Below, one piece after another: positions 7,536 to 16,498 of a stretch of 64,000 bases of DNA. This stretch comes from Bacteroidales bacterium (GTDB lineage Bacteria; Bacteroidota; Bacteroidia; Bacteroidales; UBA10428), in NCBI GenBank assembly GCA_016935595.1, contig JAFGQQ010000194.1, forward strand, positions 17,421 to 81,420. Reading direction: 5' to 3'. The notes beneath the pieces were generated by a model. It did not search any database. It saw only the letters and a program-made list of their open reading frames with translations, and had not been told where the DNA came from. How positions within the stretch are numbered: the first letter of the stretch is position 1; each line of letters opens with the position of its first letter. The position numbers were made by a program, and so were the translations under genes.

Positions 7536-8831
7536 ATGATTTGGAATGAATATATAGAAACTGCCGACCGGGAAAAACTAAAAGATATTCAAAATGAGCG
7601 TTTAACGCAAATGATTGAACGTATATATTACAATGTTCCTTTTTACCGAAAAAAATTACAGGAAAAAGGAATTGAACCCGGAGATATAAAAACGATAGAC
7701 CAGCTTAAATACTTACCTTTTACCAATAAAAGCGATTTGAGAGACAACTACCCGTTTGGGCTGTTTACTGTCCCCCAAAACGAAATAGTACGTTTACATG
7801 CATCCAGTGGCACCACCGGAAAGCCAACAGTTGTGGGGTATACACGCAAAGACATTCAAACATGGAGCGAGGTAGTTGCTCGTTCACTTACTATGGCTGG
7901 TGTTAGTAAAAGCGACATAATTCAAATTGCATATGGCTATGGATTATTTACCGGAGGACTAGGTGTTCATTACGGTGCCGAAAAAGTTGGAGCATCTGTT
8001 ATTCCAATTTCGGGAGGTAACACTAAAAAACAGATTCAGCTAATGGTTGACTTTGGCTCAACAGTTATAGCATGCACCCCCTCCTATGCTGCATTTTTAG
8101 GTGAGAGTTTGAAAACTGAACAAGTAAACCTAAGTAACATAAAATTAAAAGCCGGAATTTTTGGTGCTGAACCTTGGACTAACGAATTACGAAAACAAGT
8201 AGAAACGTTACTAGGTATTAAAGCATTCGACATTTATGGATTAAGTGAAATAATTGGTCCCGGAGTTTCAATGGAGTGCGGATGTCAAAACGGCATGCAC
8301 ATTTTCGAAGATCATTTTATACCCGAAATAATTAACCCTGAAACGCTCGAAGTATTACCTTATGGCGAAGTGGGAGAATTAGTTTTTACTACTGTAACCA
8401 AGGAAGCCATGCCCTTATTGCGTTATCGAACCCGCGATTTAACACGTTTACATGTTGAAAAATGTGGCTGTGGCCGAACATTGGTACGAATGGATAAATG
8501 TTTAGGACGAAGTGATGACATGCTTATTATTCGTGGAGTCAACGTATTCCCCTCTCAAATCGAATCAGTATTACTCGAAATGAGCGAAACAAGTCCTCAT
8601 TATCAATTAGTTGTTGAACGCGAAAACAATCTTGACACATTAACTATAGATGTAGAAATTGACGATCAGTTTTGGTCTGATGAAATAAAGGTACTTGAAA
8701 ACCTAAAAAAACGTATTCATCATAATATCTCAAGCTTAATAGGAATCAGTGCCAAAATTAATTTAGTTGAACCCCAAACAATTAAACGCTCTGAGGGCAA
8801 AGCTCAACGGGTTATTGATAAACGTAAATAA
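7536..8831 (+). CDS. paaK: phenylacetate-CoA ligase
   Basis: 431 residues, ANL-superfamily AMP-forming ligase that joins phenylacetate (or a related arylacetate) to CoA. The P-loop-like [16 protein letters not shown] sits near residue 88-103, followed by [10 protein letters not shown] (A5-like), RYRTRDLT and [20 protein letters not shown], which enters the C-terminal AMP-binding lid. Cys-rich bits (MECGCQNG and EKCGCGRT) match the zinc-coordinating residues seen in PaaK. In fermenting Bacteroidota this enzyme may run in reverse to make ATP from the IorAB product; that direction is inference. Spaced 45 bp from iorB and 11 bp from the ACT gene. Confidence 0.92.
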   Translation: MIWNEYIETADREKLKDIQNERLTQMIERIYYNVPFYRKKLQEKGIEPGDIKTIDQLKYLPFTNKSDLRDNYPFGLFTVPQNEIVRLHASSGTTGKPTVVGYTRKDIQTWSEVVARSLTMAGVSKSDIIQIAYGYGLFTGGLGVHYGAEKVGASVIPISGGNTKKQIQLMVDFGSTVIACTPSYAAFLGESLKTEQVNLSNIKLKAGIFGAEPWTNELRKQVETLLGIKAFDIYGLSEIIGPGVSMECGCQNGMHIFEDHFIPEIINPETLEVLPYGEVGELVFTTVTKEAMPLLRYRTRDLTRLHVEKCGCGRTLVRMDKCLGRSDDMLIIRGVNVFPSQIESVLLEMSETSPHYQLVVERENNLDTLTIDVEIDDQFWSDEIKVLENLKKRIHHNISSLIGISAKINLVEPQTIKRSEGKAQRVIDKRK

Positions 8832-8842
8832 ATAATTACACC

Positions 8843-9268
8843 ATGATTATTAAACAACTATCTGTATTTCTTGAAGATAAGATCGGACGTTTAACCGAGA
8901 TGACAAGGATTCTTGCCGAAAACAACATAAATATTTCGGCATTTAGCATTGCCGATGCAGCCGACTACGGAATTGTACGCTTAATTGTCGGAAATCCCGA
9001 TTTAGCTTTACAAGTATTAAAAGAAAACCATTTTGCAGTTAATATTACCGATGTAATATGTTTAATTGTACCACACGAGCCGGGTGGTTTATATAAAGCC
9101 CTCCAAATACTATCGGATAATAATATTACAATAGATTACATGTACGCCTTTGCAGTTAACAATTCTGCATCGGTAGTAATTCGCTCCACTTCGAATAAAG
9201 AGGTAATAAAAGTTTTACAGGAAAATGAGATGAAACTGCTAAAAGCAAGTGATATTTATAAAATATAA
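8843..9268 (+). CDS. tandem ACT-domain amino-acid-binding protein
   Basis: 141 residues made of two ACT modules: residues 1-70 (KQLSVFLEDKIGRLTEMTRILAENNINI) and 71-141 (VPHEPGGLYKALQILSDNNITIDYMY). Proteins of this type commonly accompany paaK/iorAB in Bacteroidota and archaea and are thought to bind an amino acid effector. No catalytic domain. Its stop abuts the ATG of the next thioesterase, so it is within the operon. A role as an aromatic amino acid sensor is inferred from context. Confidence 0.88.
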   Translation: MIIKQLSVFLEDKIGRLTEMTRILAENNINISAFSIADAADYGIVRLIVGNPDLALQVLKENHFAVNITDVICLIVPHEPGGLYKALQILSDNNITIDYMYAFAVNNSASVVIRSTSNKEVIKVLQENEMKLLKASDIYKI

Positions 9269-9667
9269 ATGAATAAATATTTAAAATTTTTTGAAGGTGA
9301 CCAATTTGCAGCTTTCTGCGGTATACATCTTATTGAGTGCGAACCGGGCTATGCCAAATCGAAAGTTGATATTAACCCAAAACATCTAAATGGTGCCGGT
9401 GTAGTGCACGGAGGTTTGCTTTATACACTTGCAGATTTTACCTTTGCAGCAGCAGTTAATGCTTATGGATTTGTAACCTTGTCAGTATCAACCAATATGC
9501 TCTATTTCGATAAAAGCACTGAAGGATTGATTTTTGCTGAAGCAAGAGAGATGTCACATTCTAATAAACTAATACACTGCGACATTAATATTAAACATGA
9601 ATCGGGTGCATTGTTGGCTAACTTTAAAGGTACTGCTTACATCACCAAAAAAGAAATAGTTTTTTAA
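9269..9667 (+). CDS. PaaI-family hotdog thioesterase
   Basis: 132 residues, the single-domain hotdog fold. The signature HLNGAGVVHGGLLYTLADFTFA holds the HGG and Asp of the PaaI/YbgC active site. Likely cleaves aryl-CoA esters to release CoA and the free acid. Directly abuts the ACT gene and lies 13 bp before the aminotransferase. It is the second thioesterase of this block; the other is on the opposite strand at 4.7-5.2 kb and is not closely similar. Confidence 0.88.
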   Translation: MNKYLKFFEGDQFAAFCGIHLIECEPGYAKSKVDINPKHLNGAGVVHGGLLYTLADFTFAAAVNAYGFVTLSVSTNMLYFDKSTEGLIFAEAREMSHSNKLIHCDINIKHESGALLANFKGTAYITKKEIVF

Positions 9668-9680
9668 AACAATCTGATAT

Positions 9681-10898
9681 ATGCCTGTTTTTTCTCAATC
9701 AGTTAACAATTTAAGATCGTCGGAAATACGCGATTTAATGAGCCTGGCTAACAAACCGGGTATGATACTATTTTCGGGTGGAATGCCCGACAACGATCTT
9801 TTTCCGCTTGATGAATTAGACGATATTTATAACCAGTTAAGCCCACAAGAGAAAAAAATTGCAATGCAATATGGCCCAACCAATGGCTTGCCACAATTGC
9901 TTAACTCATTATCGGATTTTTTAGCCAATAAAGGATTACCCGTTTCGGAAAACAAACTGATGATTACCACCGGTTCGTTACAGGCAATAAATATTCTTGC
10001 TAAAGCATTTATCGACCCGGGAGATATTATCATTACCGAAAACCCTTGTTTTATTGGTGCAACATCTGCATTTAATTCTTACGGAGCCAATATTAAAAGT
10101 GTACCACTAAACTCAAAAGGTATCGATATTAACCAACTTAACCAGTTATTATCAGAATTAAAACAGAAACCCAAATTCATTTATATTACACCAAATTTTC
10201 ATAATCCTGCCGGCACATTGTATTCCGCCGAAACTAAACAAAAATTTATTGACATATTAAAAGATAAAGATATTCCTGTAATAGAAGACGATGCATATAG
10301 CGATCTTTATTTTTTCGATGAAGACAAACCAGACCTCAAAACCATAAAAGAGATAAACCCAAAAGGAATAGACGTATGTTACACCAGTTCGTTTTCGAAA
10401 ATTATTGGCCCCGGACTACGATTAGGATGGATGCTGGTTCCTGAACCAATATACAAAAAATGCGAATTGATTAAACAATCGGTCGATGCTTGCTCTCCCA
10501 GTTTTACTCAAGTAATAGCCGATAAATTTTTACAATCGGGAATAATACATAAATATTTAAATACAATAAGGCCGGAATATAAAAAACGGGCACAAGCAAT
10601 GGTAGATGCTTTAAATGAAAACCTGCCCGATGAAGTTACTTTTACTGAGCCTCGAGGCGGTTTTTATATATGGCTTCGTTTACCCGAACATATCGATTCG
10701 ACCGAAATATTAAAAAAAGCAATTGATAAAGGAACTGTTTTTGTTACTGGAAAAACGTTTGATCCACATGGTAAAATAAATTATTATATAAGACTATCAT
10801 ACTGTAATACTCCGGTTGAAAAAATTAAAAAAGGTATTCCTGTTGTAGCTAATGCTATAAAAGAAGTGTTGGTAAATTCCACAAGATCAAACAAATAA
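9681..10898 (+). CDS. PLP-dependent aminotransferase (2-aminoadipate/aromatic type)
   Basis: 405 residues, class I fold of the LysN/MocR-like type without the GntR helix-turn-helix. The active site is complete: SFSKIIGPGLRLGW with Lys240 as Schiff base, NFHNPAGTLYS, EDDAYSDLYF (Asp and Tyr contacts to PLP) and a C-terminal IRLSYC Arg. It would supply the arylpyruvate used by IorAB. This intact enzyme contrasts with the lysine-less paralogue at 3.6-4.7 kb. Exact amino donor not readable from sequence. Confidence 0.88.
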   Translation: MPVFSQSVNNLRSSEIRDLMSLANKPGMILFSGGMPDNDLFPLDELDDIYNQLSPQEKKIAMQYGPTNGLPQLLNSLSDFLANKGLPVSENKLMITTGSLQAINILAKAFIDPGDIIITENPCFIGATSAFNSYGANIKSVPLNSKGIDINQLNQLLSELKQKPKFIYITPNFHNPAGTLYSAETKQKFIDILKDKDIPVIEDDAYSDLYFFDEDKPDLKTIKEINPKGIDVCYTSSFSKIIGPGLRLGWMLVPEPIYKKCELIKQSVDACSPSFTQVIADKFLQSGIIHKYLNTIRPEYKKRAQAMVDALNENLPDEVTFTEPRGGFYIWLRLPEHIDSTEILKKAIDKGTVFVTGKTFDPHGKINYYIRLSYCNTPVEKIKKGIPVVANAIKEVLVNSTRSNK

Positions 10899-10913
10899 CA
10901 TAAACATAAACTT

Positions 10914-11618
10914 GTGAAATACAATATCAAAGCCTGTTTGTTTTCAAAACGAAATTTTATCGATAGCTTTTCGAAATATCTTACAAATGAAGAATTAGAA
11001 GGTGTTCATAATCATAGTCATCATCAATTAATTAAAAAAGGATACCCAATTTTTAAACAAGATGAAACTCCAAAAGGATTAATTTATCTCCAATCGGGAA
11101 GTGCCAAAGTATATAAATACAAATCGGGTAAACGCGAACAAATTGTGCGATTTGCAGGTCATTCAAGTTTTGTAGGATATAAAGCTCTTTTTGCCGAAAT
11201 AAAACATACCACAACAGCTACAGCAATTGAAGATTCAGAAATTGTAATTATCGACAAGGATTTTTTGTTTCAACTAATGGATAAAAACTCTAAATTTTCG
11301 CGATACATAATAAAAGCACTCTCGAACGAACTAAGTTACAATTACGAACGACTTATAAATTTGACTCAAAAACACTTACGAGGAAGAATGGCTGAAACAA
11401 TAGTTCTTCTATCGGAAATTTACGGTTTTATGGATGATGATAAAACTATAGATATTACAATTACCCGTGAAAACCTTGGTTTTTTTTCAAATATGACAAC
11501 TGCCAATGCCATTCGTACAATTAAATCATTCGAAAAAGAAGGATTGATAAACTCATCAAACCACCATATTCAAATATTAAAACTTGAACAAATCAAAAAG
11601 ATTGGGGCTTTGGGATAA
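10914..11618 (+). CDS. Crp/Fnr-family transcriptional regulator
   Basis: 234 residues from GTG 10914. An N-terminal cyclic-nucleotide-binding beta barrel (GYPIFKQDE, GLIYLQSGSAKVYKY, FVGYKALFAE) is followed by a C-terminal HTH with ITRENLGFFSNMTTANAIRTIKSFEKEGLI. Only one cysteine, so it is not an FNR-type Fe-S sensor. It is last in the iorAB-paaK operon, so it may control it. Its 3' end overlaps the convergent SulP gene by 26 bases. Confidence 0.88.
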   Translation: MKYNIKACLFSKRNFIDSFSKYLTNEELEGVHNHSHHQLIKKGYPIFKQDETPKGLIYLQSGSAKVYKYKSGKREQIVRFAGHSSFVGYKALFAEIKHTTTATAIEDSEIVIIDKDFLFQLMDKNSKFSRYIIKALSNELSYNYERLINLTQKHLRGRMAETIVLLSEIYGFMDDDKTIDITITRENLGFFSNMTTANAIRTIKSFEKEGLINSSNHHIQILKLEQIKKIGALG

Positions 11619-13263
11619 CCTCTTTCACTGCATTACCAACATTTTGACCGGCAAAATCAAGAGCATCAGAAAAAGCCGAAAAAATATGATCTTTTCCAAC
11701 TAACTTTTCAATTTTCTCTTTTTCCAACTGTTTTAACACTTCTGGTCTTACCCCTGAAAGAATAATTGTAATTTTTTGACTTTTAAGATCCTTTAAAGCT
11801 GCCAAAAAGTTTTTACATCCTGTACCATCAATAAAAGGCACATGACGCATTCTGATTATCAATATTTTAGATTTTGCACCTATTAACCTAATAGCCTCCG
11901 AATATTGTCTTGCAGAGGCAAAAAAGAACGGCCCTGAAATTTCATAAACATTAATCTCTTTAGGCAATTCAACCGTTTCCAATACATCAGAATCTATTTC
12001 ATTTGTTATCGATTCCGAAACATCGGCCATCCGTTTCATAAACAATAAAGCCGACAGTACAATACCAACTTCAATAGCAACTGTTAAATCAACAAAAACT
12101 GTCAATACAAATGTTGTCAACAAAATTAAAATATCAAACCCCGAACCTTTTAAAACTGAAACAAACGAACGCCATTCACTCATATTAACCGATACAACTA
12201 TTAGTATTCCAGCTAAACACGACATTGGAATAAGCTTAGCCCAACTGCCTAAAAACAAAAATATCATTAACAATACCACAGCATGCACTATACCTGCAAT
12301 AGGAGTTCGTCCACCACTTTTAACATTAGTTGCAGTTCGCGCAATAGCTCCGGTTGCCGGTATACCTCCAAAAAATGGTGATGCAATATTAGCAATACCC
12401 TGCGCAATCAGTTCGGTATTCGACCTATGATTTCCTCCAATCATACCATCGGCAACAACGGCCGAAAGAAGCGACTCAATAGCTCCCAAAAGTGCAATAA
12501 TAATAGCAGCAGATAAATAATTTCCAAACTCTGAAATATTAAAATTTGGTAACGAAAAAGATATAGTTTGAGGAATATCACCAAAGGTATCACCAATAGT
12601 TAATACCGGAATTTTAAATAAATAAACAACCAATGTAATGCCAATAATAGCAATAAATGAAGATGGTATTTTACTGGTAATTTTTTTAAATAACACTACA
12701 ATTAGAATTGTACTTACCGAAATAATAAAAGCAAAAAGATTTACCGTATCAAACTTATCGAAATAAATATTCCATTTCTGAATAAAATCGCCAGGCATTG
12801 CTCCGGTTGTTAACCCAAATGCATCTTTAATTTGAGTAGAAAAAATAATTACTGCAATACCACTGGTAAACCCAACAATCATCGGGTAAGGTATATATTT
12901 TAACAGGGTTCCTAATTTTAAAACCCCAAACAACACCAATAAAATACCGGCCAAAACGGTTGAAATCATTAACCCATCGATCCCATATTTTTCAACAATG
13001 CCGTAAATAACAACAATAAATGCCCCAGTAGGTCCGCCAATTTGAACACGGCTACCTCCCAAAAACGAAATAAGAAAACCTGCAACCACGGCCGTTATTA
13101 ACCCTTTTTCGGGCGAAACCCCCGATGCCACAGCAAAAGCAATAGCCAACGGTAATGCCACTATACCTACAATAATCCCCGCAAACAAGTCTTTCGACAA
13201 TTGTGATCGATCTATTCCAGAACGATACAAGCTAAAAAATTTAGGACGAAAAATCTGATTCAT
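11593..13263 (-). CDS. SulP-family anion transporter with STAS domain
   Basis: 556 residues, inner-membrane SLC26/SulP transporter (sulfate or bicarbonate class). Residues ~20-400 are about a dozen hydrophobic segments; the N-terminal GLITAVVAGFLISFLGGSRVQIGGPTGAF is the family signature. A C-terminal STAS domain (~440-545) includes IRMRHVPFIDGTG. The substrate cannot be decided. No carbonic anhydrase or sulfate assimilation gene is adjacent. The 3' end overlaps the Crp-type gene. Upstream lies a perfect palindrome at 13389-13408 that could be its operator. Confidence 0.92.
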   Translation of the reverse strand: MNQIFRPKFFSLYRSGIDRSQLSKDLFAGIIVGIVALPLAIAFAVASGVSPEKGLITAVVAGFLISFLGGSRVQIGGPTGAFIVVIYGIVEKYGIDGLMISTVLAGILLVLFGVLKLGTLLKYIPYPMIVGFTSGIAVIIFSTQIKDAFGLTTGAMPGDFIQKWNIYFDKFDTVNLFAFIISVSTILIVVLFKKITSKIPSSFIAIIGITLVVYLFKIPVLTIGDTFGDIPQTISFSLPNFNISEFGNYLSAAIIIALLGAIESLLSAVVADGMIGGNHRSNTELIAQGIANIASPFFGGIPATGAIARTATNVKSGGRTPIAGIVHAVVLLMIFLFLGSWAKLIPMSCLAGILIVVSVNMSEWRSFVSVLKGSGFDILILLTTFVLTVFVDLTVAIEVGIVLSALLFMKRMADVSESITNEIDSDVLETVELPKEINVYEISGPFFFASARQYSEAIRLIGAKSKILIIRMRHVPFIDGTGCKNFLAALKDLKSQKITIILSGVRPEVLKQLEKEKIEKLVGKDHIFSAFSDALDFAGQNVGNAVKEVIPKPQSF

Positions 13264-13388
13264 ACATCTCTTATAAAAAAGCCAGGACTATGAAATACAC
13301 AGCCCTGACCTTGATAACAAATTATAAGTTTCTTAAAAAATGAGTCATGCAAATGTAAATAACATTAGTGGTTGTTTGTTTATAAAAA

Positions 13389-13408
13389 ATTATGCCCTAC
13401 GGCATAAT
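13389..13408. repeat. perfect inverted repeat ATTATGCC-N4-GGCATAAT
   Basis: 8-bp arms with loop CTAC, 126 bases upstream of the SulP start and 92 bases before the NagD-like gene. No T run follows, so an operator is more likely than a terminator. Similar ATTATGC arms flank the PAS kinase start at 32717-32740. Confidence 0.5.
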
Positions 13409-13499
13409 GAAAAAAATACTCATCAGAAAACCAGTAATACTCTAAGTTTTGTATAAATGAGTTTTATATATTGCACAAAAAATTAATACATTTTTTATT

Positions 13500-14294
13500 A
13501 TGGATACGAAAACAAAACTACTTTATAAACTAAAAGAAAAAGAAGGCTTTATTTGCGATATGGACGGAGTTATTTATCACGGAAATAAACTTCTGCCCGG
13601 AGTAAAAGAGTTTGTTGACTGGTTAAAAAAAGAGAATAAAAAATTTCTTTTCCTGACAAATTCAAGTGAACGATCTCCTAAAGAGTTAAAAGAAAAAATG
13701 AGGTTTTTAGGTGTTGAACTTGAAGAGAGTCATTTTTACACCAGTGCCCTTGCAACAGCAATGTTCCTGCAATCGCAAAACCCCAACGGAAGTGCTTATA
13801 TTATTGGTGAAGCCGGATTAATAAATGCTTTATATAATGTTGGGTACACAATGAATAACGTAAACCCCGACTATGTTGTTATGGGCGAATCGCGAAGCTA
13901 TAGCTACGAACGAATTGAAAAGGCGGTAAACCTGGTTTTAAATGGCTCTAAACTTATTGGAACCAACCCCGACTTAACAGGACCCATTGAAAATGGTATT
14001 GCTCCGGCTACCAAAGCTCTAATCTCGCCAATTGAACTTGCAACCGGTAAAAGTGCTTATTTTGTTGGAAAACCAAACCCGTTAATGATGCGAAATGCCT
14101 TGAAAATTCTAAATGTTCAACGCGAAAATGCAGTTATTATCGGCGACAGAATGGATACCGATATTATAGCAGGTATCGAATCGGAAATAGATACAGTTTT
14201 AGTTCTAAGTGGAATATCGAACTTAGAAACCCCAAACCAATTCCCGTACAGACCTGATATAATACTTAATGGCGTTGGAGATATAGTTTCATGA
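13500..14294 (+). CDS. NagD-like HAD-IIA family phosphatase
   Basis: 264 residues. HAD motif I is CDMDGVIYHG (nucleophile Asp and acid/base Asp at ~20-22), motif II FLTNSS, then the type IIA cap and motif IV GDRMDTDIIAG. This architecture matches NagD/AraL-type nucleotide or sugar phosphatases. Length is standard (~250-265). Stands alone between the SulP gene and the AraC-type gene; the substrate is not predictable. Confidence 0.88.
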   Translation: MDTKTKLLYKLKEKEGFICDMDGVIYHGNKLLPGVKEFVDWLKKENKKFLFLTNSSERSPKELKEKMRFLGVELEESHFYTSALATAMFLQSQNPNGSAYIIGEAGLINALYNVGYTMNNVNPDYVVMGESRSYSYERIEKAVNLVLNGSKLIGTNPDLTGPIENGIAPATKALISPIELATGKSAYFVGKPNPLMMRNALKILNVQRENAVIIGDRMDTDIIAGIESEIDTVLVLSGISNLETPNQFPYRPDIILNGVGDIVS

Positions 14295-14437
14295 TACACA
14301 ATCTGATGTTTGCTATAAAACGAATAAACATTTAGTTTTCAGAAATAATTAAGATAACTAGCAAAACATATTTCAATATTTTATTGTTAATTAATCGCAT
14401 ATGCAAAAATTGAAACATATTTAATTAATTAAAAAAT

Positions 14438-15013
14438 ATGAATAGTACTTTAACAATACACATAAAAAATATGGTTTGCAACCGCTGTATTAAAATTGTT
14501 AAAGACGAAATTGAAAAACTCAATATAAAAATTAATGAAATAAAACTTGGGATAGTAAATATTTCAGAGCAATTAAACCCGGAACAATTACTGGCACTAA
14601 AAAGAGTATTGGAGCAAAACGGATTTGAATTAATAGATGATAAAAAAAGCCAAATAATAGATCGTATTAAAACCATTATAATTGAACAGATACATCATTC
14701 GAAAGAAATTGAATCATCGATAGTTTTTTCAAAATATATTTCGGGTAAAATTGGTTATGATTACTCCTATTTAAGTAAGCTGTTTTCATCGGAAGAAAGT
14801 ATAACCATAGAAAAATACATTATTCTTCAGAAAATAGAACGAGCAAAAGAATTACTCGTTTATAATGAATTATCAATAAAAGAAATATCATATACACTTG
14901 GATACAGCAGCATACAACACTTATCAAATCAATTTAAAAAAATAACAGGCCTGACACCAACACATTTCAAAAGCCTAAACGAAAACAAACGTAAGCCCCT
15001 GGACAAGGTATAA
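14438..15013 (+). CDS. AraC-family regulator with N-terminal CxxC metal-binding-like segment
   Basis: 191 residues. The N-terminal ~70 residues resemble a heavy-metal-associated domain (TLTIHIKNMVCNRC, Cys-x-x-Cys at about 12-15), and the C-terminal ~100 form the two HTH motifs of AraC (KIGYDYSYLSKLFSSEES, then LSIKEISYTLGYSSIQHLSNQF). The next gene is a metal permease with its own CxxC domain. A metal-sensing activator of that permease is therefore likely but inferred. Known Bacteroidota regulators of this type sit beside efflux genes. Confidence 0.85.
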   Translation: MNSTLTIHIKNMVCNRCIKIVKDEIEKLNIKINEIKLGIVNISEQLNPEQLLALKRVLEQNGFELIDDKKSQIIDRIKTIIIEQIHHSKEIESSIVFSKYISGKIGYDYSYLSKLFSSEESITIEKYIILQKIERAKELLVYNELSIKEISYTLGYSSIQHLSNQFKKITGLTPTHFKSLNENKRKPLDKV

Positions 15014-15047
15014 TCAAAAAAAGATGTTACTCTTTTCCATTATCGTG

Positions 15048-15115
15048 TAACACTGCATAAATATCTCGTTCCGATATTTGTAACAATTGATATTTATAAT
15101 ATAAATGCAGTGTTA
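15048..15115 (+). promoter_or_regulatory. nested inverted repeats reaching the start codon of the metal permease
   Basis: TAACACTGCAT (15048-15058) is the exact reverse complement of ATGCAGTGTTA (15105-15115), whose last A is the first base of the ATG. Inside, ATAAATATC (15057-15065) pairs with GATATTTAT (15089-15097) or, through AAATATC, with GATATTT (15073-15079). Either a two-fold operator for the upstream AraC-type regulator or a switching mRNA leader is possible. Confidence 0.5.
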
Positions 15116-16377
15116 TGGAGATCAAAAATATTCTATTTAGCTTTTTTAATGACTTCTTAATCATTTTAGGAGAGATGTCACCATTCCTGATATTGGGTTT
15201 TTTCTTTGCAGGCCTACTATACGCATTCATGCCACGCCAAAAAATCGAAAGGTATTTTAGTGGAAAACCTGTTAAATCGTCAATTTTCGGCTCATTACTA
15301 GGAGTTCCGTTACCATTGTGTTCATGCGGAGTGATACCAACGGGCATAGCGTTATATAAAAATGGAGCTTCAAAAGGAGGAACTGTATCATTTCTTATTT
15401 CTACACCGCAAACCGGCATTGATTCCATTTTAGCAACATTTTCGTTAATGGGATTACCATTTGCCATTTTTCGTCCTATAGCTGCACTAATAACCGGAAT
15501 AACAGGGGGTATTATTACCTCCAAATTTACAACTGAATCAACTCAACCGGGTTCAAGAATCATAAATAAAGAAGAGCCGACAAAATCATTCAAACAAAAA
15601 ATAAAAGATGTATTTTGGTATGGATTTGTCGAATTCATTCAGGATATTTCGAAATGGCTATTAATAGGACTCATTTTAGCAGCAGTAATATCAGCACTTA
15701 TACCCGATAATTTTGTTGATTTACTAAACCTTTCTCCATTAATGCAGATGTTTATTATTTTACTGGTGTCAATACCATTATACATTTGCGCAACCGGATC
15801 TATTCCTTTAGCTGCAATATTAATATTAAAAGGTGTAAGTCCGGGAGCTGCATTTGTATTGCTTATGGCCGGTCCGGCAACAAATGCAGCAACCATTACC
15901 ATGATTGGGAAGGTACTTGGGAAACGAACTCTATTTATATATCTGGGAACCATTATTTCGGGTGCATTATTATCGGGATTATTTATTGATTATTTATTGC
16001 CCACAGGGTGGTTTATACAAATTGCCCATCAACATTTAGGACATGAACATAGCGAACAAATAACCTGGCTGCAAATTGTTTCGGGTTCATTATTACTCGG
16101 ATTCATTGCCAATGGATATATCCAAAAGATAATAACCAATAAAAAAAGCAATCATCATACTATAACAAACATAACAGTGGAAACAAAAACAATTAAAGTT
16201 GAAGGAATGACTTGCAACCATTGCAAAACAAATATTGAAACAAACTTAAAAAATCTCAGTTTTATTACTGAAGCTAAAGTAAACCTGGTTAATAAAACCA
16301 TCGACTTAAAAGGTAATAACATTTATTTAAACTTAGTAAAAGAGACAATAAATTCATTAGGCTATAATTGCCAATAA
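15115..16377 (+). CDS. SO_0444-type Cu/Zn efflux permease with C-terminal HMA domain
   Basis: 420 residues. Residues ~10-340 form two blocks of membrane segments with the duplicated permease signature (PLPLCSCGVIPTGIALYKNGASKGG, then CATGSIPLAAILILKGVSPGAAFVLLMAGPATN), the PF03773 permease fold. The C terminus (~355-420) is an HMA domain with GMTCNHC. The organisation matches the SO_0444 family of Cu/Zn exporters. Follows an AraC/CxxC regulator by 101 bp with an unusual inverted-repeat leader. Confidence 0.85.
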   Translation: MEIKNILFSFFNDFLIILGEMSPFLILGFFFAGLLYAFMPRQKIERYFSGKPVKSSIFGSLLGVPLPLCSCGVIPTGIALYKNGASKGGTVSFLISTPQTGIDSILATFSLMGLPFAIFRPIAALITGITGGIITSKFTTESTQPGSRIINKEEPTKSFKQKIKDVFWYGFVEFIQDISKWLLIGLILAAVISALIPDNFVDLLNLSPLMQMFIILLVSIPLYICATGSIPLAAILILKGVSPGAAFVLLMAGPATNAATITMIGKVLGKRTLFIYLGTIISGALLSGLFIDYLLPTGWFIQIAHQHLGHEHSEQITWLQIVSGSLLLGFIANGYIQKIITNKKSNHHTITNITVETKTIKVEGMTCNHCKTNIETNLKNLSFITEAKVNLVNKTIDLKGNNIYLNLVKETINSLGYNCQ

Positions 16378-16442
16378 AAAATTAGCATTGAAACTAAATA
16401 AGGATAGGAATATATGTAAATTAAAGAAACAGGGGACAATAC

Positions 16443-16475
16443 AAAAAAAAGACTCCCAATTATTTAATGGAAGCC
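16443..16475 (-). terminator. terminator of ilvE
   Basis: On the minus strand GGCTTCCA and TGGGAGTC pair (8 bp, two G-U) around a 9-nt loop, followed by a run of eight T. Sits 24 bases after the ilvE stop. Confidence 0.75.
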
Positions 16476-16498
16476 TTATTAATATTATTTAATCTTTA

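Noticed and set aside
15027..15524. 165-codon open frame on the minus strand opposite the metal permease
   Set aside because: It lies entirely within or antisense to the permease and its leader, has no domain, and is poor in normal coding features; it is a shadow of a strongly biased gene.
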